A stretch of 45,567 nt of DNA, from the NCBI GenBank assembly GCA_902801425.1, contig CADCIQ010000047.1:1-45567 (forward strand). The letters run 5' to 3'. Of the stretch, positions 1 to 7,635 are shown piece by piece (position 1 is the stretch's first letter; each line of letters starts with the position of its first letter). The position numbers were made by a program, and so were the translations under genes. Below the pieces are notes generated by a model. The model made no database searches and was not told the origin of the DNA. It saw nothing but the letters and a program-made list of their open reading frames with translations. This stretch comes from an uncultured Bacteroidales bacterium (GTDB lineage Bacteria > Bacteroidota > Bacteroidia > Bacteroidales > Bacteroidaceae).

Positions 1-105
1 GCAGCTACTTACATCGCGCCGCTACAACCAACTACCTTTGCTACGTTCCCGTCCTGGAGGATTCGAAGGGAGCTGGCCGTGCAAGACTGCCCGTCTTGCT
101 TTTTG
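1..105 (-). ncRNA. ffs: Signal recognition particle RNA (small bacterial type), 3' end possibly cut by window edge
   Basis: Read on the minus strand, the sequence contains CCAGG, then ACG-GGAA-CGT, then AGCAAAGG. This is the SRP domain IV hallmark: a GGAA tetraloop on a 3-bp stem, next to the asymmetric CAGG/AGCA internal loop that binds Ffh. Outer pairing GGCCAGC/GTTGGTT extends the helix. A hairpin GCAAGAC/GTCTTGC lies near the 5' end. A TACCTTTG -7 box sits just upstream, which supports transcription on this strand. The 5' end (about 105) is inferred from the promoter. The 3' end may lie beyond position 1. The structural match is what I see; the RNA's role in co-translational membrane targeting is family knowledge. 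Confidence 0.78.
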
Positions 106-111
106 CGGGTG

Positions 112-119
112 CAAAGGTA
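112..119 (-). promoter_or_regulatory. -7 box (TACCTTTG) of the SRP RNA promoter
   Basis: The minus strand reads TACCTTTG, a perfect match to the Bacteroidetes TAnnTTTG -7 element, about 7 nt before the inferred RNA start. No clear TTTG -33 element is visible; that area is occupied by an AT-rich 7-bp periodic array. Confidence 0.6.
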
Positions 120-133
120 GTAAAAATAAATGA

Positions 134-161
134 ATAATGGATAATGAATAATGGATAATTG
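134..161. repeat. Degenerate 7-bp periodic array (ATAATNN x4)
   Basis: Units ATAATGG, ATAATGA, ATAATGG and ATAATTG start at 134, 141, 148 and 155, exactly 7 bp apart. The array lies between the SRP RNA promoter and the upstream region of the next gene. It matches the style of the longer constant-period arrays elsewhere in the window. Confidence 0.6.
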
Positions 162-278
162 GTCTGTTGTTAACTTTAATTAACAAGTGGGAAATCCTAT
201 TCCTCCTTATAAATGCGTGTGCGCGAGTGAAAAAAATAAAAAATTATCCTAAAGCAAGAAAAATGTTGTGATTTCATG

Positions 279-308
279 TTGTGATGTTATGAAAAATGAG
301 TAACTTTG
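279..308 (+). promoter_or_regulatory. Bacteroidetes-type promoter upstream of the DUF4199 gene
   Basis: TTG at 279-281, a 19-nt spacer, then TAACTTTG at 301-308 match the -33/-7 pattern of Bacteroidetes primary sigma promoters. Transcription would start near 314-316, giving a leader of about 18 nt before the ATG at 333. Confidence 0.65.
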
Positions 309-332
309 TAGCCAATTATTGCAAATAAGAAA

Positions 333-881
333 ATGATAACAGTTGAAGAATATAAGCAATTGAAGGCTTTTGCCCGTATAGATGGGGCAATACTTGGTGG
401 AATAATGTGTGGCACGTTCTTTGCCTTCATTGCAAGTCTTAGTAACATGACATGGCAATTGGTGTATCTGTTGGGTATTATTGCCGTGCCTGTATTCGTG
501 GCTATGCGTGTAAGGAACTATCGTGACAATATCGTTCGGAAGCGTGTCAGTTTCCGTCGTGCGGCTGCATATAGTATGCATTGCTTTGGTTATTCGTCAT
601 TGATACTTGCCATTGTGATGTACGTTTACTTCCAGTATTTCGACCAGGGGATGATGCTCACAAGTCTGAGAAACTATTTCTCTATGCCTGAGATTCAGGA
701 GGCAATGAAGATATATGGAGTTGATAAATCGATATTTGATGATCAGTTGACCGTGATGTCTTCACTTCGCCCAATAGATGTTGCATTCTCTATGATTTCA
801 AATACGCTATTTGCAGGTCTTGGATGCAGTCTTTTGGTTGCGATTGTCTCAAGACGAACACCAAAGGCGGTAAACAATTAA
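333..881 (+). CDS. DUF4199 domain-containing membrane protein
   Basis: This is a 182-residue protein with four predicted membrane segments, at roughly residues 19-37, 42-59, 85-103 and 150-172. The charged linker RVRNYRDNIVRKR follows the second segment. Length and layout match the DUF4199 family of small Bacteroidetes inner-membrane proteins, which in many genomes sit directly before a GtrB-like glycosyltransferase, as here. No enzymatic motif is visible and the molecular role is unknown. The ATG at 333 is chosen because a good promoter ends 24 nt upstream. A large REP-like inverted repeat separates it from the next gene, so co-transcription is possible but not certain. Confidence 0.8.
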   Translation: MITVEEYKQLKAFARIDGAILGGIMCGTFFAFIASLSNMTWQLVYLLGIIAVPVFVAMRVRNYRDNIVRKRVSFRRAAAYSMHCFGYSSLILAIVMYVYFQYFDQGMMLTSLRNYFSMPEIQEAMKIYGVDKSIFDDQLTVMSSLRPIDVAFSMISNTLFAGLGCSLLVAIVSRRTPKAVNN

Positions 882-887
882 AAAACA

Positions 888-1031
888 GCCCCTCACCTGT
901 CCTACGGACACCCTCTCCCCAAAGGGCGAGGGAAAAGTTTGTAAGGACTCTTAAATGGAACTACCATAACGAACAATAGTAATATCCTCCTCGCCCTTAG
1001 GGGAGAGGATGCCCATAGGGCAGGTGAGGGG
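888..1031. repeat. REPIN-like element: two inverted 45-bp arms flanking about 55 bp
   Basis: The left arm (888-932) starts GCCCCTCACCTGTCCTACGG. The right arm (986-1031), read on the minus strand, starts GCCCCTCACCTGCCCTATGG. The arms agree at about 40 of 45 positions. Each arm contains its own small hairpin (for example GTCC..GGAC and CTCCCC..GGG). Two opposed REP-like units around a short spacer is the REPIN/BIME architecture. It fills the gap between the DUF4199 and glycosyltransferase genes and could attenuate or stabilise the transcript. Confidence 0.75.
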
Positions 1032-1047
1032 CAATTCTTAAATAGAA

Positions 1048-2019
1048 ATGAATATATCAGTTATAGTACCACTCTTCAATGAGGAGGAATCATTGCCAGA
1101 ACTCTACGCTTGGATTGAGCGTGTGATGATGGCAAACAATTTTACATACGAGGTTATCTTTGTAAACGACGGTAGTACCGACCATTCTTGGGATGTGATA
1201 CGTCAGCTCAGTGAGAAATCAGAGAATGTGCGTGGCATAAAGTTCCGTCGTAACTATGGCAAATCACCTGCGTTATATTGTGGTTTCTATGAGGCACAGG
1301 GTGATGTCGTAATTACAATGGATGCAGACCTTCAGGATTCACCTGATGAGATACCAGAGCTGTATCGTATGATAGTAGAAGACGGATATGATCTTGTTTC
1401 AGGCTATAAGCAGAACAGGAAGCAGGGCGATCCACTTTCAAAGACTATCCCTACAAAACTCTTTAATGCTACCGCACGCAAGGTTAGTGGCATTCACAAC
1501 CTTCATGACTTCAATTGTGGTCTCAAGGCATACAGAAAGGATGTGGTGAAGAACATTGAGGTGTATGGTGAGATGCATCGCTATATTCCATATCTTGCAA
1601 AGCAGGCAGGTTTTTCAAAGATTGGCGAGAAACCAGTTCATCACCAGGCAAGAAAGTTTGGAAAGTCGAAGTTCATGGGTTGGAACCGTTTCGTAAACGG
1701 ATACCTTGATCTCATGACCCTTTGGTTCCTGAGCACTTTTGGCAGAAAGCCTATGCACGTGTTCGGTTTCCTCGGTACGTTGGTGTTCCTTGTGGGATTC
1801 CTTTCAGCCTTTGCTATTGGTGCAGACAAGCTCTGGGCATTGTATCACGGAGTTCCACAGCGTCTTGTCACCGATTGTCCGTGGTTCTATATCGCTCTCA
1901 CCATGATGATGATAGGTACTCAGCTCTTCCTTGCAGGTTTCTTGGGCGATTTGATAAGCCGTTCTTCTCAGGGACGTAATGACTACCAGATTGAGGAGGA
2001 AATAAGATGCGCAAAGTAG
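1048..2019 (+). CDS. GtrB-like family 2 glycosyltransferase (polyprenyl-phosphate sugar transferase)
   Basis: This is a 323-residue protein with a GT-A fold N-terminus: VIVPLFNEEESL at residues 5-16, FVNDGSTD near 38-45, and the DADLQD metal/nucleotide-binding motif near 92-97. These are family 2 signatures. Two C-terminal hydrophobic helices (about 237-262 and 281-303) are the arrangement of GtrB/DPM1-like enzymes, which move a sugar from a nucleotide donor onto a lipid phosphate at the cytoplasmic face. The RKFGKSKF stretch is typical of this subgroup. The sugar and acceptor cannot be read from sequence. The stop overlaps the next gene by 13 bp, indicating an operon with the lipoprotein genes downstream. 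Confidence 0.9.
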   Translation: MNISVIVPLFNEEESLPELYAWIERVMMANNFTYEVIFVNDGSTDHSWDVIRQLSEKSENVRGIKFRRNYGKSPALYCGFYEAQGDVVITMDADLQDSPDEIPELYRMIVEDGYDLVSGYKQNRKQGDPLSKTIPTKLFNATARKVSGIHNLHDFNCGLKAYRKDVVKNIEVYGEMHRYIPYLAKQAGFSKIGEKPVHHQARKFGKSKFMGWNRFVNGYLDLMTLWFLSTFGRKPMHVFGFLGTLVFLVGFLSAFAIGADKLWALYHGVPQRLVTDCPWFYIALTMMMIGTQLFLAGFLGDLISRSSQGRNDYQIEEEIRCAK

Positions 2020-2528
2020 CATTTGCCGTACTTGCAATGGCGGTCTTGCTGGTTGGATGCACATCTATTGAGTGCTCGACGAACAATACGGTTGTAAGCC
2101 AATATTGTTTCATGAAGCATCATGAAGATGGTAATGATAGCACGATGGTGTTGGATAGGTATTATCTTACTGTTTCTGTAAACCACATTGAGAATGGAGC
2201 GGACACGGTGTATTTGAATAAAACCGGCAAAATTTCTACCTTGAAGTTGCCTGTGAGCTATGCTTATAAGAATGACACCCTGTTCTTCGATTTTTCGGAT
2301 ACTCTTCAAAGCTCTCAGTATAAGACAGTAGCGATTGATACGGTATGTATATCCAAGACCAACGAACTCATATTTGAAGGTGTGGAGTGTAATCCGCGAT
2401 ATCATCATAAAGTGCTTTCGGCAACCACCACTCACCACATGATTGATTCTATCGTAGTGAAAAATAATTATATAGATAATGATCCGAACAAAGTTCACTT
2501 CAATCTTTTCCTGCATCCTTCTGATTAG
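2007..2528 (+). CDS. DUF6452-like lipoprotein
   Basis: This is a 173-residue protein with a signal peptide ending in a lipobox (LLVGC, Cys at residue 18), followed by TSIECSTNN. That short Cys-containing region directly after the lipidated Cys, a beta-rich body and partnership with a DUF6048 gene are the features by which I assign DUF6452; this is recognition, not a search result. The protein is expected to be a lipid-anchored envelope protein. Its start overlaps the glycosyltransferase by 13 bp and its end overlaps the next gene by 50 bp, so the three are probably translated from one message. Function is unknown. Confidence 0.72.
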   Translation: MRKVAFAVLAMAVLLVGCTSIECSTNNTVVSQYCFMKHHEDGNDSTMVLDRYYLTVSVNHIENGADTVYLNKTGKISTLKLPVSYAYKNDTLFFDFSDTLQSSQYKTVAIDTVCISKTNELIFEGVECNPRYHHKVLSATTTHHMIDSIVVKNNYIDNDPNKVHFNLFLHPSD

Positions 2529-3159
2529 TCTGCTGCTTCCTTACGGAACACTCTCTGCTCAGAAGAGAATTGAGGTTCCGAAAGATACCACCGCCTTGTT
2601 TCAGGGGATAGTAGTTGGTGCAGACTTGTTCGGGGCGGTACAGAGACAGGTGAGTGACTATGGGCAATACGAGGCATTCCTTCGATTGAACCTCAAGGGA
2701 AAGTACTTCCCTGTCTTTGAGCTTGGTATGGGTGATGCAGAACATAAGGAAGATGTTGTCACAAAGATCACTACCAAGACTCGTGCTCCATACGGGCGTA
2801 TAGGCTGCGACTTCAATGTTATGAAGAACAAGCACGATATCTATAAGTTGTTTGTAGGAGTCAGGTATGCCTATACGAACTTCGATTTTGAGTTTTCCTA
2901 TCCAGGCATTAAAGATCCCGCTTGGGGTGGGGTGACTCCTTACTCTATCAAGGAAAAAAATTATGCACATTGGATAGAAGGGGTTTTCGGGGTTGATGCC
3001 AAGGTCGTAGGACCAGTTCATCTTGGTTGGACGGTGAGGTATCGTCGTCGCATATCTTCGAGTGATAGTCAGATAGGTGATGTGTGGTATGTTCCTGGTT
3101 TCGGTCGTTCTGGTAAGACTTGTCTTGGTGGAACATTCAACCTGAGTATTGGTATATAA
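2479..3159 (+). CDS. DUF6048 family exported protein (probable outer-membrane beta-barrel)
   Basis: This is a 226-residue protein with a signal peptide (hydrophobic residues 10-24, cleavage likely near TLSA|QKR). The body alternates short beta-strand-like segments (YEAFLRLNLKGKYFPVFELG, YKLFVGVRYAYTNFDFEF, VHLGWTVRYRRRI, CLGGTFNLSIGI) and ends in an aromatic/hydrophobic strand, as small outer-membrane barrels do. It matches the DUF6048 family by overall pattern and by neighbour (DUF6452 upstream). The ATG at 2479 is kept despite a 50-bp overlap with the upstream gene because the signal peptide begins there. Function is not known. Confidence 0.75.
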   Translation: MIRTKFTSIFSCILLISLLLPYGTLSAQKRIEVPKDTTALFQGIVVGADLFGAVQRQVSDYGQYEAFLRLNLKGKYFPVFELGMGDAEHKEDVVTKITTKTRAPYGRIGCDFNVMKNKHDIYKLFVGVRYAYTNFDFEFSYPGIKDPAWGGVTPYSIKEKNYAHWIEGVFGVDAKVVGPVHLGWTVRYRRRISSSDSQIGDVWYVPGFGRSGKTCLGGTFNLSIGI

Positions 3160-3168
3160 TGTCGATTT

Positions 3169-4185
3169 ATGAAGAATAAGAGAATAAAGATAATACTTCC
3201 GCTTGTGGTTGTTGTTGCCATTGTTGCCATAGGCTTTATGATGGGGCATAAGGATGAACCATATCAGCGTAATTCCGGCTTCATCTTCGGCACGAGCTAT
3301 AACATCACATATCAGTGTGCGGACAATCATCAGGCTGACATAGAGAAGGTGCTTGCCGAGGTTGATGCCTCGCTGTCGCCTTTCAATGATACTTCTATCA
3401 TTACCCACGTAAACAGAAATGAGGATGTTGTTCTTGATAACCTCTTCCTTGATGTGTTCCGTCTGGCTCAGAAGATAAATGAAGATACCGAAGGCGCTTT
3501 CGATATAACGGTAGCACCTTTGGTTAATGCGTGGGGCTTTGGTTTCAAGAATGGCGTTAACCCGGATGCAAAGGCAATTGACAGTCTCCGTCAGGTGGTA
3601 GGATTCCAGAAGGTGCGCCTTGAAAACAATAAGGTTGTAAAGTTTGACCCTCGTGTGATGCTCGACTGTTCTGCTATTGCCAAAGGATATGGTGTGGATG
3701 TGGTGGCAAATCTTCTTCGTAAGTATGGCATCAAGAACTTTATGGTTGAGATAGGTGGTGAGGTTGTAACTTCTGGCGTTAATCCTGAGAGAATGCCGTG
3801 GCGAATAGGTGTCACGAAACCTACGGATGATTCTCTGAGCGTGAATAATGAGTTGCAGACCGTTATTAATGTCACGGATAAGGCTATGGCTACGAGTGGC
3901 AACTACCGCAATTTCTACTATAAGGGAGGTCGTAAGTATGCACATACCATAGATCCAAAGACTGGATATCCAGTACAGCATAGCATTCTCTCTGCAACCG
4001 TAATAACGGATGACTGTGCTACGGCAGATGCCTATGCTACATCGTTCATGGTTCTTGGAATGGAGAAGGCAAGACTTGTGCTTGACCGTCATCCTGAGAT
4101 GATGGCATATTTCATCTATAGTGATGATAGCGGTCAGAATCAGGTTTGGTTCTCTCCTTCCCTGAAGGACAAGATAGCGCAGTAG
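3169..4185 (+). CDS. apbE: FAD:protein FMN transferase (ApbE family)
   Basis: ApbE enzymes attach FMN from FAD to a Ser/Thr of target proteins such as NqrB/NqrC and RnfD/RnfG in the envelope. The 338-residue sequence has the family signatures in order: GTSYNITY (41-48), the SLSPFND segment (68-74), AFDITVAPLVNAWGFG (110-125), LDCSAIAKGYGVD (165-177), FMVEIGGEVVTSG (191-203), MATSGNYRNFY (240-250), AHTIDPKTGYPV (258-269) and the metal-binding TDDCATADAYAT (280-291). The N-terminus is a single hydrophobic helix (about 8-24) without a lipobox Cys, so it looks like an uncleaved or non-lipid anchor rather than the usual lipoprotein form. It starts 9 bp after the DUF6048 gene. The target is not encoded nearby. 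Confidence 0.92.
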   Translation: MKNKRIKIILPLVVVVAIVAIGFMMGHKDEPYQRNSGFIFGTSYNITYQCADNHQADIEKVLAEVDASLSPFNDTSIITHVNRNEDVVLDNLFLDVFRLAQKINEDTEGAFDITVAPLVNAWGFGFKNGVNPDAKAIDSLRQVVGFQKVRLENNKVVKFDPRVMLDCSAIAKGYGVDVVANLLRKYGIKNFMVEIGGEVVTSGVNPERMPWRIGVTKPTDDSLSVNNELQTVINVTDKAMATSGNYRNFYYKGGRKYAHTIDPKTGYPVQHSILSATVITDDCATADAYATSFMVLGMEKARLVLDRHPEMMAYFIYSDDSGQNQVWFSPSLKDKIAQ

Positions 4186-4188
4186 CCT

Positions 4189-4848
4189 ATGAACTACGAT
4201 TTTCATTCTCTGTTGCAGTTGCCGCTATTCCTCGGAATGGGGCGTAGCGAACTTGCGGACATTGAGCAAGAGGTCTCGATTGGTAGTGCACATAGCAGGC
4301 GTGGTGCAATACTTGCATCGGAGAATGAGGCTTGTACGGCTCTTGTGCTTGTGGCAAAGGGAACGGTATTGGCATCTACGAGAAGTGATGACCATTCTTA
4401 TGAAATCGTGGAAACGCTTCAGGCTCCATTGCTTATTCAGCCAGAGCATATCTTTGGCATCAAGCAACGCTATACCGCCACGTTCAAGGCAAGTACTTAT
4501 TGCGAGGTGATAAGGATTGAAAAGCAGATGGTGCTGAAACTTATGGAAATGTCAATGACTTTCAGACTCAATCTGATGAATATCATCGCCACGCAGAGTC
4601 AGAGATACTCACGACGGCTATGGCATCAGATGAATGAGAACATAGAAAAGCGTATCATTCGGTTTGTTAAGGATCGTTGCATCTACCCTGCCGGACAGAA
4701 ACAGCTTCGCACGAAGATGACCGTTCTTGCAAGGGAACTTGGATGCTCACGTCTGGAAATATCTGAGGCACTTCATCGCTTGGAGGAAAAGCAACTGCTG
4801 ATAGTCAAGCGCACTATCATCGAAATTCCGATGCTGCAGTTGTTGTAA
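4189..4848 (+). CDS. Crp/Fnr family transcriptional regulator
   Basis: This is a 219-residue protein. An N-terminal cyclic-nucleotide-binding-like beta roll (about 1-115) contains GAILASENEACTALVLVAKGTVLA. A long dimerisation helix (about 120-155) follows, and then a C-terminal winged helix in which TVLARELGCSRLEISEALHRLEEKQLL (about 179-205) is the recognition region. The Fnr-type N-terminal cysteine cluster is absent, so an oxygen-sensing Fe-S role is not supported. The effector is unknown. It starts 3 bp after apbE stops, so it probably shares the transcript of the envelope genes. A CTAGT array directly follows its stop codon. Confidence 0.85.
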   Translation: MNYDFHSLLQLPLFLGMGRSELADIEQEVSIGSAHSRRGAILASENEACTALVLVAKGTVLASTRSDDHSYEIVETLQAPLLIQPEHIFGIKQRYTATFKASTYCEVIRIEKQMVLKLMEMSMTFRLNLMNIIATQSQRYSRRLWHQMNENIEKRIIRFVKDRCIYPAGQKQLRTKMTVLARELGCSRLEISEALHRLEEKQLLIVKRTIIEIPMLQLL

Positions 4849-4851
4849 AGG

Positions 4852-4896
4852 CTAGTGTTTCTAGTAAATCTAGTATCACTAGTTTGTCTAGTATAA
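4852..4896. repeat. Exact 9-bp period array, CTAGT core x5
   Basis: CTAGT occurs at 4852, 4861, 4870, 4879 and 4888, each followed by four different bases (gttt, aaat, atca, ttgt, ataa). The core is invariant and the spacing constant while the other four bases are unconstrained. It lies 4 bp after the Crp/Fnr stop codon, in the region upstream of the M3 peptidase. Confidence 0.85.
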
Positions 4897-4927
4897 TTAA
4901 TAAAAGAAATAATAGAAACGCCTTTTG

Positions 4928-4971
4928 CTTTCCGGCTCCCTCCCTACGGGGGAGGGCGGGGGGAGAGGCCG
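4928..4971. repeat. REP-like palindrome upstream of the M3 peptidase
   Basis: TCCGGCTCCCTCCCTACGG is followed by GGGAGGGCGGGGGGAGAG. The first part folds as CCCTCCC/GGGAGGG. The same words recur in the leader of the giant adhesin gene (26359-26432) and in shortened form in a fimbrillin leader (23761-23783). It could be translated if an upstream ATG at 4884 were used, but the conserved peptidase begins downstream. Confidence 0.65.
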
Positions 4972-4988
4972 AAAATAATACAGTAATT

Positions 4989-7061
4989 ATGGTTAATCCA
5001 TTTTTTGAGAAATATATAACCCCACATCAGACTCCACCTTTTAATCTTATAAAGATGGAGCATTATGAGGAAGCCTTCATGGAAGGCATCCGTCGTGATG
5101 ATGAACATATAGAGAAACTCATTAATAACCCAGAGCCTCCTACGTTCGATAACACTATTATTGATACGGAGGATGATAACGGCTATTATGATCTGCTTGA
5201 CAATGTATCTACTGTCTTCTTCAATCTCCTTTCTGCTGAGACCAATGACGAGATGGATGCACTTGCACAGAAACTTCAGCCGATACTCACAAAGCATGCG
5301 AATGATGTTCGCCTTAACAAACGCTTGTTTGAGCGTATAAAGGCTGTATATGATCTCTATAACAATCCTGTAGAAGGTGCTCCTGCTCCTCGTGAACTTT
5401 CGGCAGAGGAACAGCGACTTCTTGAAAAGAGCTATGACGGCTTTGTGCGTTCCGGTGCCTTGCTTGTTGAGGCTGGAAAGGAAAAACTCCGTGCCATAAG
5501 CGAGGAGGCAAGTATGCTCGGATTGCAGTTCTCTCAGAATCTTCTGAAAGAGAAAAAAGCATTCAAGCTGCATATTACGGATGAGGCTGATCTCGCGGGA
5601 CTTCCAGACACTCAGATTCAGGCGGCAGCACTTGCTGCCAAGGAAAATAATCTTGAGGGATGGGTGTTCACGCTCGATTTCCCAAGCTATTCACCTTTCA
5701 TGCAGTATTCAGAGAAACGTGAGCTTCGCAAGAAGATGTTCATGGCTTACAACACTATCTGTACCCATGATAATGAGCAGAACAACATAGAGATTTGTAA
5801 GCGACTGATTAATCTCCGTCGTGAACTTGCACAGCTTCTTGGATATGAGACATACGCTGACTATGTTCTGAAGCATCGTATGGCGGCTAACATCCAGAAT
5901 GTGTATAACCTCCTTGATCAGCTTGTGGAGGCATACAAGCCGACAGCTCTGAAGGAAAAGGAGGAGCTTCGCAATATGGCTCGTAAGGCTATGGGAGATG
6001 ATTTCGAACTTGAACCTTGGGATGGGGCTTTCTATTCGCATAAGCTCCAGTTGGAGAAATACAATGTTGATTCAGAAATGGTTCGTCCATATCTCGAACT
6101 GAAGAATGTAATCAAAGGCGTTTTCGGACTTGCAACTCGTCTCTATGGCATTACTTTCAAGGAGAATAAGGATATTCCAGTATATCATCCTGATGTAAAG
6201 GCATACGAGGTGTTTGATAAGGATGGTTCATATCTCGCAGTTCTCTTTGCCGACTTCCACCCTCGCAAGGGAAAACAGGGTGGTGCCTGGATGACGGAAT
6301 ATCAGGGACAATGGATAAATCTGAAAGGCGAGAATGTGCGTCCTCATGTTAGTGTTGTGATGAATCTTACGAAACCTACGGACGAAAAGCCTGCACTTCT
6401 TACTCTCGGAGAGGTTGAGACATTCCTTCATGAATTCGGTCATTCACTTCATGGAATGTTTGCCAATACCCGTTTCTCAAGCCTTTCTGGTACAAACGTG
6501 TGGTGGGATTTTGTTGAGCTTCCTTCACAGTTCATGGAGAACTACTCTCTTGAGCGTGAGTTCCTCAATACCTTTGCCTTCCACTATCAGACAGGAGAGC
6601 CAATGCCTGACGAACTAATCCAGCGACTCATTGATGCTCGTAACTTCGGCGTTGCATCGGCTTGTCTGCGTCAGGTCAGCTTTGGACTTCTCGATATGGC
6701 ATACTACACCAAGAGTGAGGCGTTTGATGAGGATCTTATCAAGTTCGAGAAGAAGGCATGGGAGAAGGCTATCATTGGTAAGCAGCTTCCAGATACTTGT
6801 ATGACTGTTCAGTTCTCTCACATCATGGCTGGTGGATATGCTTCTGGCTATTATAGCTATAAATGGGCTGAGGTTCTCGATGCAGATGCCTTTGCTGTTT
6901 TCAAGCGTGAGGGCATTTTCAATCAGGAGACTGCACAGCGATTCCGTGATTGTATTCTCTCAAAGGGAGGTACTGAGCACCCAATGACTCTCTACAAGCG
7001 TTTCCGTGGCGGTGAGCCTACGATTGACGCATTGCTTGAGAGGAACGGAATAAAAGCCTAA
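4989..7061 (+). CDS. M3 family zinc metallopeptidase (oligopeptidase A / dipeptidyl carboxypeptidase type)
   Basis: This is a 690-residue enzyme with the gluzincin signature FLHEFGHSLHGMF (His481, Glu482, His485), followed by the downstream metal ligand in WWDFVELPSQFMENY. It therefore belongs to the M3 family, which cuts short peptides. There is no signal peptide, so it is probably cytoplasmic. The reading frame is open back to an ATG at 4884, but those 35 extra codons translate a REP-like palindrome (PSLRGRAGGE). The ATG at 4989 (MVNPFFEKY) fits the usual N-terminus and is chosen. Oligopeptidase A and Dcp cannot be separated safely by eye. The last codons overlap the left arm of a perfect inverted repeat. 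Confidence 0.92.
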   Translation: MVNPFFEKYITPHQTPPFNLIKMEHYEEAFMEGIRRDDEHIEKLINNPEPPTFDNTIIDTEDDNGYYDLLDNVSTVFFNLLSAETNDEMDALAQKLQPILTKHANDVRLNKRLFERIKAVYDLYNNPVEGAPAPRELSAEEQRLLEKSYDGFVRSGALLVEAGKEKLRAISEEASMLGLQFSQNLLKEKKAFKLHITDEADLAGLPDTQIQAAALAAKENNLEGWVFTLDFPSYSPFMQYSEKRELRKKMFMAYNTICTHDNEQNNIEICKRLINLRRELAQLLGYETYADYVLKHRMAANIQNVYNLLDQLVEAYKPTALKEKEELRNMARKAMGDDFELEPWDGAFYSHKLQLEKYNVDSEMVRPYLELKNVIKGVFGLATRLYGITFKENKDIPVYHPDVKAYEVFDKDGSYLAVLFADFHPRKGKQGGAWMTEYQGQWINLKGENVRPHVSVVMNLTKPTDEKPALLTLGEVETFLHEFGHSLHGMFANTRFSSLSGTNVWWDFVELPSQFMENYSLEREFLNTFAFHYQTGEPMPDELIQRLIDARNFGVASACLRQVSFGLLDMAYYTKSEAFDEDLIKFEKKAWEKAIIGKQLPDTCMTVQFSHIMAGGYASGYYSYKWAEVLDADAFAVFKREGIFNQETAQRFRDCILSKGGTEHPMTLYKRFRGGEPTIDALLERNGIKA

Positions 7062-7200
7062 CCAAGCCTTCCCAAAGGGAAGGATGTTAGATAGTATTAT
7101 TCATTAATATGTAATTCGTTTTTATTTAAAATAAGCCAAGCCTTCGTTTTGCGAAAGAATGTATAAAACATCCTTCCCTTTGGGAAGGCTTGGTTAGGCT
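7055..7200. repeat. REPIN-like element with perfect 34-bp inverted arms
   Basis: The left arm 7055-7088 (agcctaaccaagccttccca...) and right arm 7167-7200 are exact reverse complements over 34 bp, separated by 78 bp. Each arm itself contains the hairpin CCTTCCC-aaa-GGGAAGG. The left arm starts inside the M3 peptidase gene and includes its stop codon. The right arm ends 9 bp before the dCMP deaminase start. The spacer holds a further partial copy (aagccaagccttcg). Confidence 0.9.
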
Positions 7201-7209
7201 AATATAACT

Positions 7210-7635
7210 ATGGACAAACAACAGATTCTTGATGGCCGATACATGCGAATGGCCGCAATATGGGCAGAGAACAGTTACTGTAAGCGTCGTCAGGTTGGTG
7301 CCCTTGTCGTAAAGGACAACCGCATCATAAGTGATGGTTACAACGGTACGCCGAGTGGCTTTGAGAATGTATGTGAGGATGATTCCAATGTGACTTATCC
7401 ATACGTGCTTCATGCGGAGGCAAATGCCATTACGAAGCTTGCCCGTAGTCATAACAATAGCGACAATGCCACACTCTATGTAACGGACTCTCCATGTATT
7501 GAGTGTGCCAAGCTTATCATTCAGGCGGGTATCAAGCGTGTGGTGTATGGTCGCGACTATCGTCTTTCTGATGGTATAGAGCTTCTTCGCAAGGCTGGTA
7601 TTGAAGTTGTAAAAAATGAGATAAATGAAAAATAG
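7210..7635 (+). CDS. dCMP deaminase family protein
   Basis: This is a 141-residue cytidine-deaminase-fold enzyme. The zinc site is visible: HAEANAI (His68, Glu70 as proton shuttle) and SPCIECAKLI (Cys96, Cys99). The N-terminal RYMRMAAIWAENSYCKRRQVGALVVKD and NGTPSGFENVCED match deoxycytidylate deaminases/ComEB-type proteins, which convert dCMP to dUMP in the route to dTTP. It is a full-length, single-domain member. The last 11 bp overlap the start of the S41 protease, so the two are probably co-translated. A REPIN-like palindrome occupies the upstream gap, and no standard promoter is obvious there. Confidence 0.9.
   Translation: MDKQQILDGRYMRMAAIWAENSYCKRRQVGALVVKDNRIISDGYNGTPSGFENVCEDDSNVTYPYVLHAEANAITKLARSHNNSDNATLYVTDSPCIECAKLIIQAGIKRVVYGRDYRLSDGIELLRKAGIEVVKNEINEK

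Noticed and set aside
249-581. A 110-codon minus-strand frame opposite the DUF4199 gene
   Set aside because: It is antisense to a gene with a good promoter and membrane-protein pattern, with no supporting features of its own.
2500-4206. A 568-codon open frame on the minus strand across the DUF6048 and apbE genes
   Set aside because: It is antisense to two recognisable genes with intact family motifs. Its translation shows no domain, signal or plausible start context. It is a codon-usage shadow.
4884-4988. N-terminal extension of the M3 peptidase from an ATG at 4884
   Set aside because: The 35 extra codons translate a REP-like palindrome and the CTAGT array end, and family members begin at the equivalent of the ATG at 4989.
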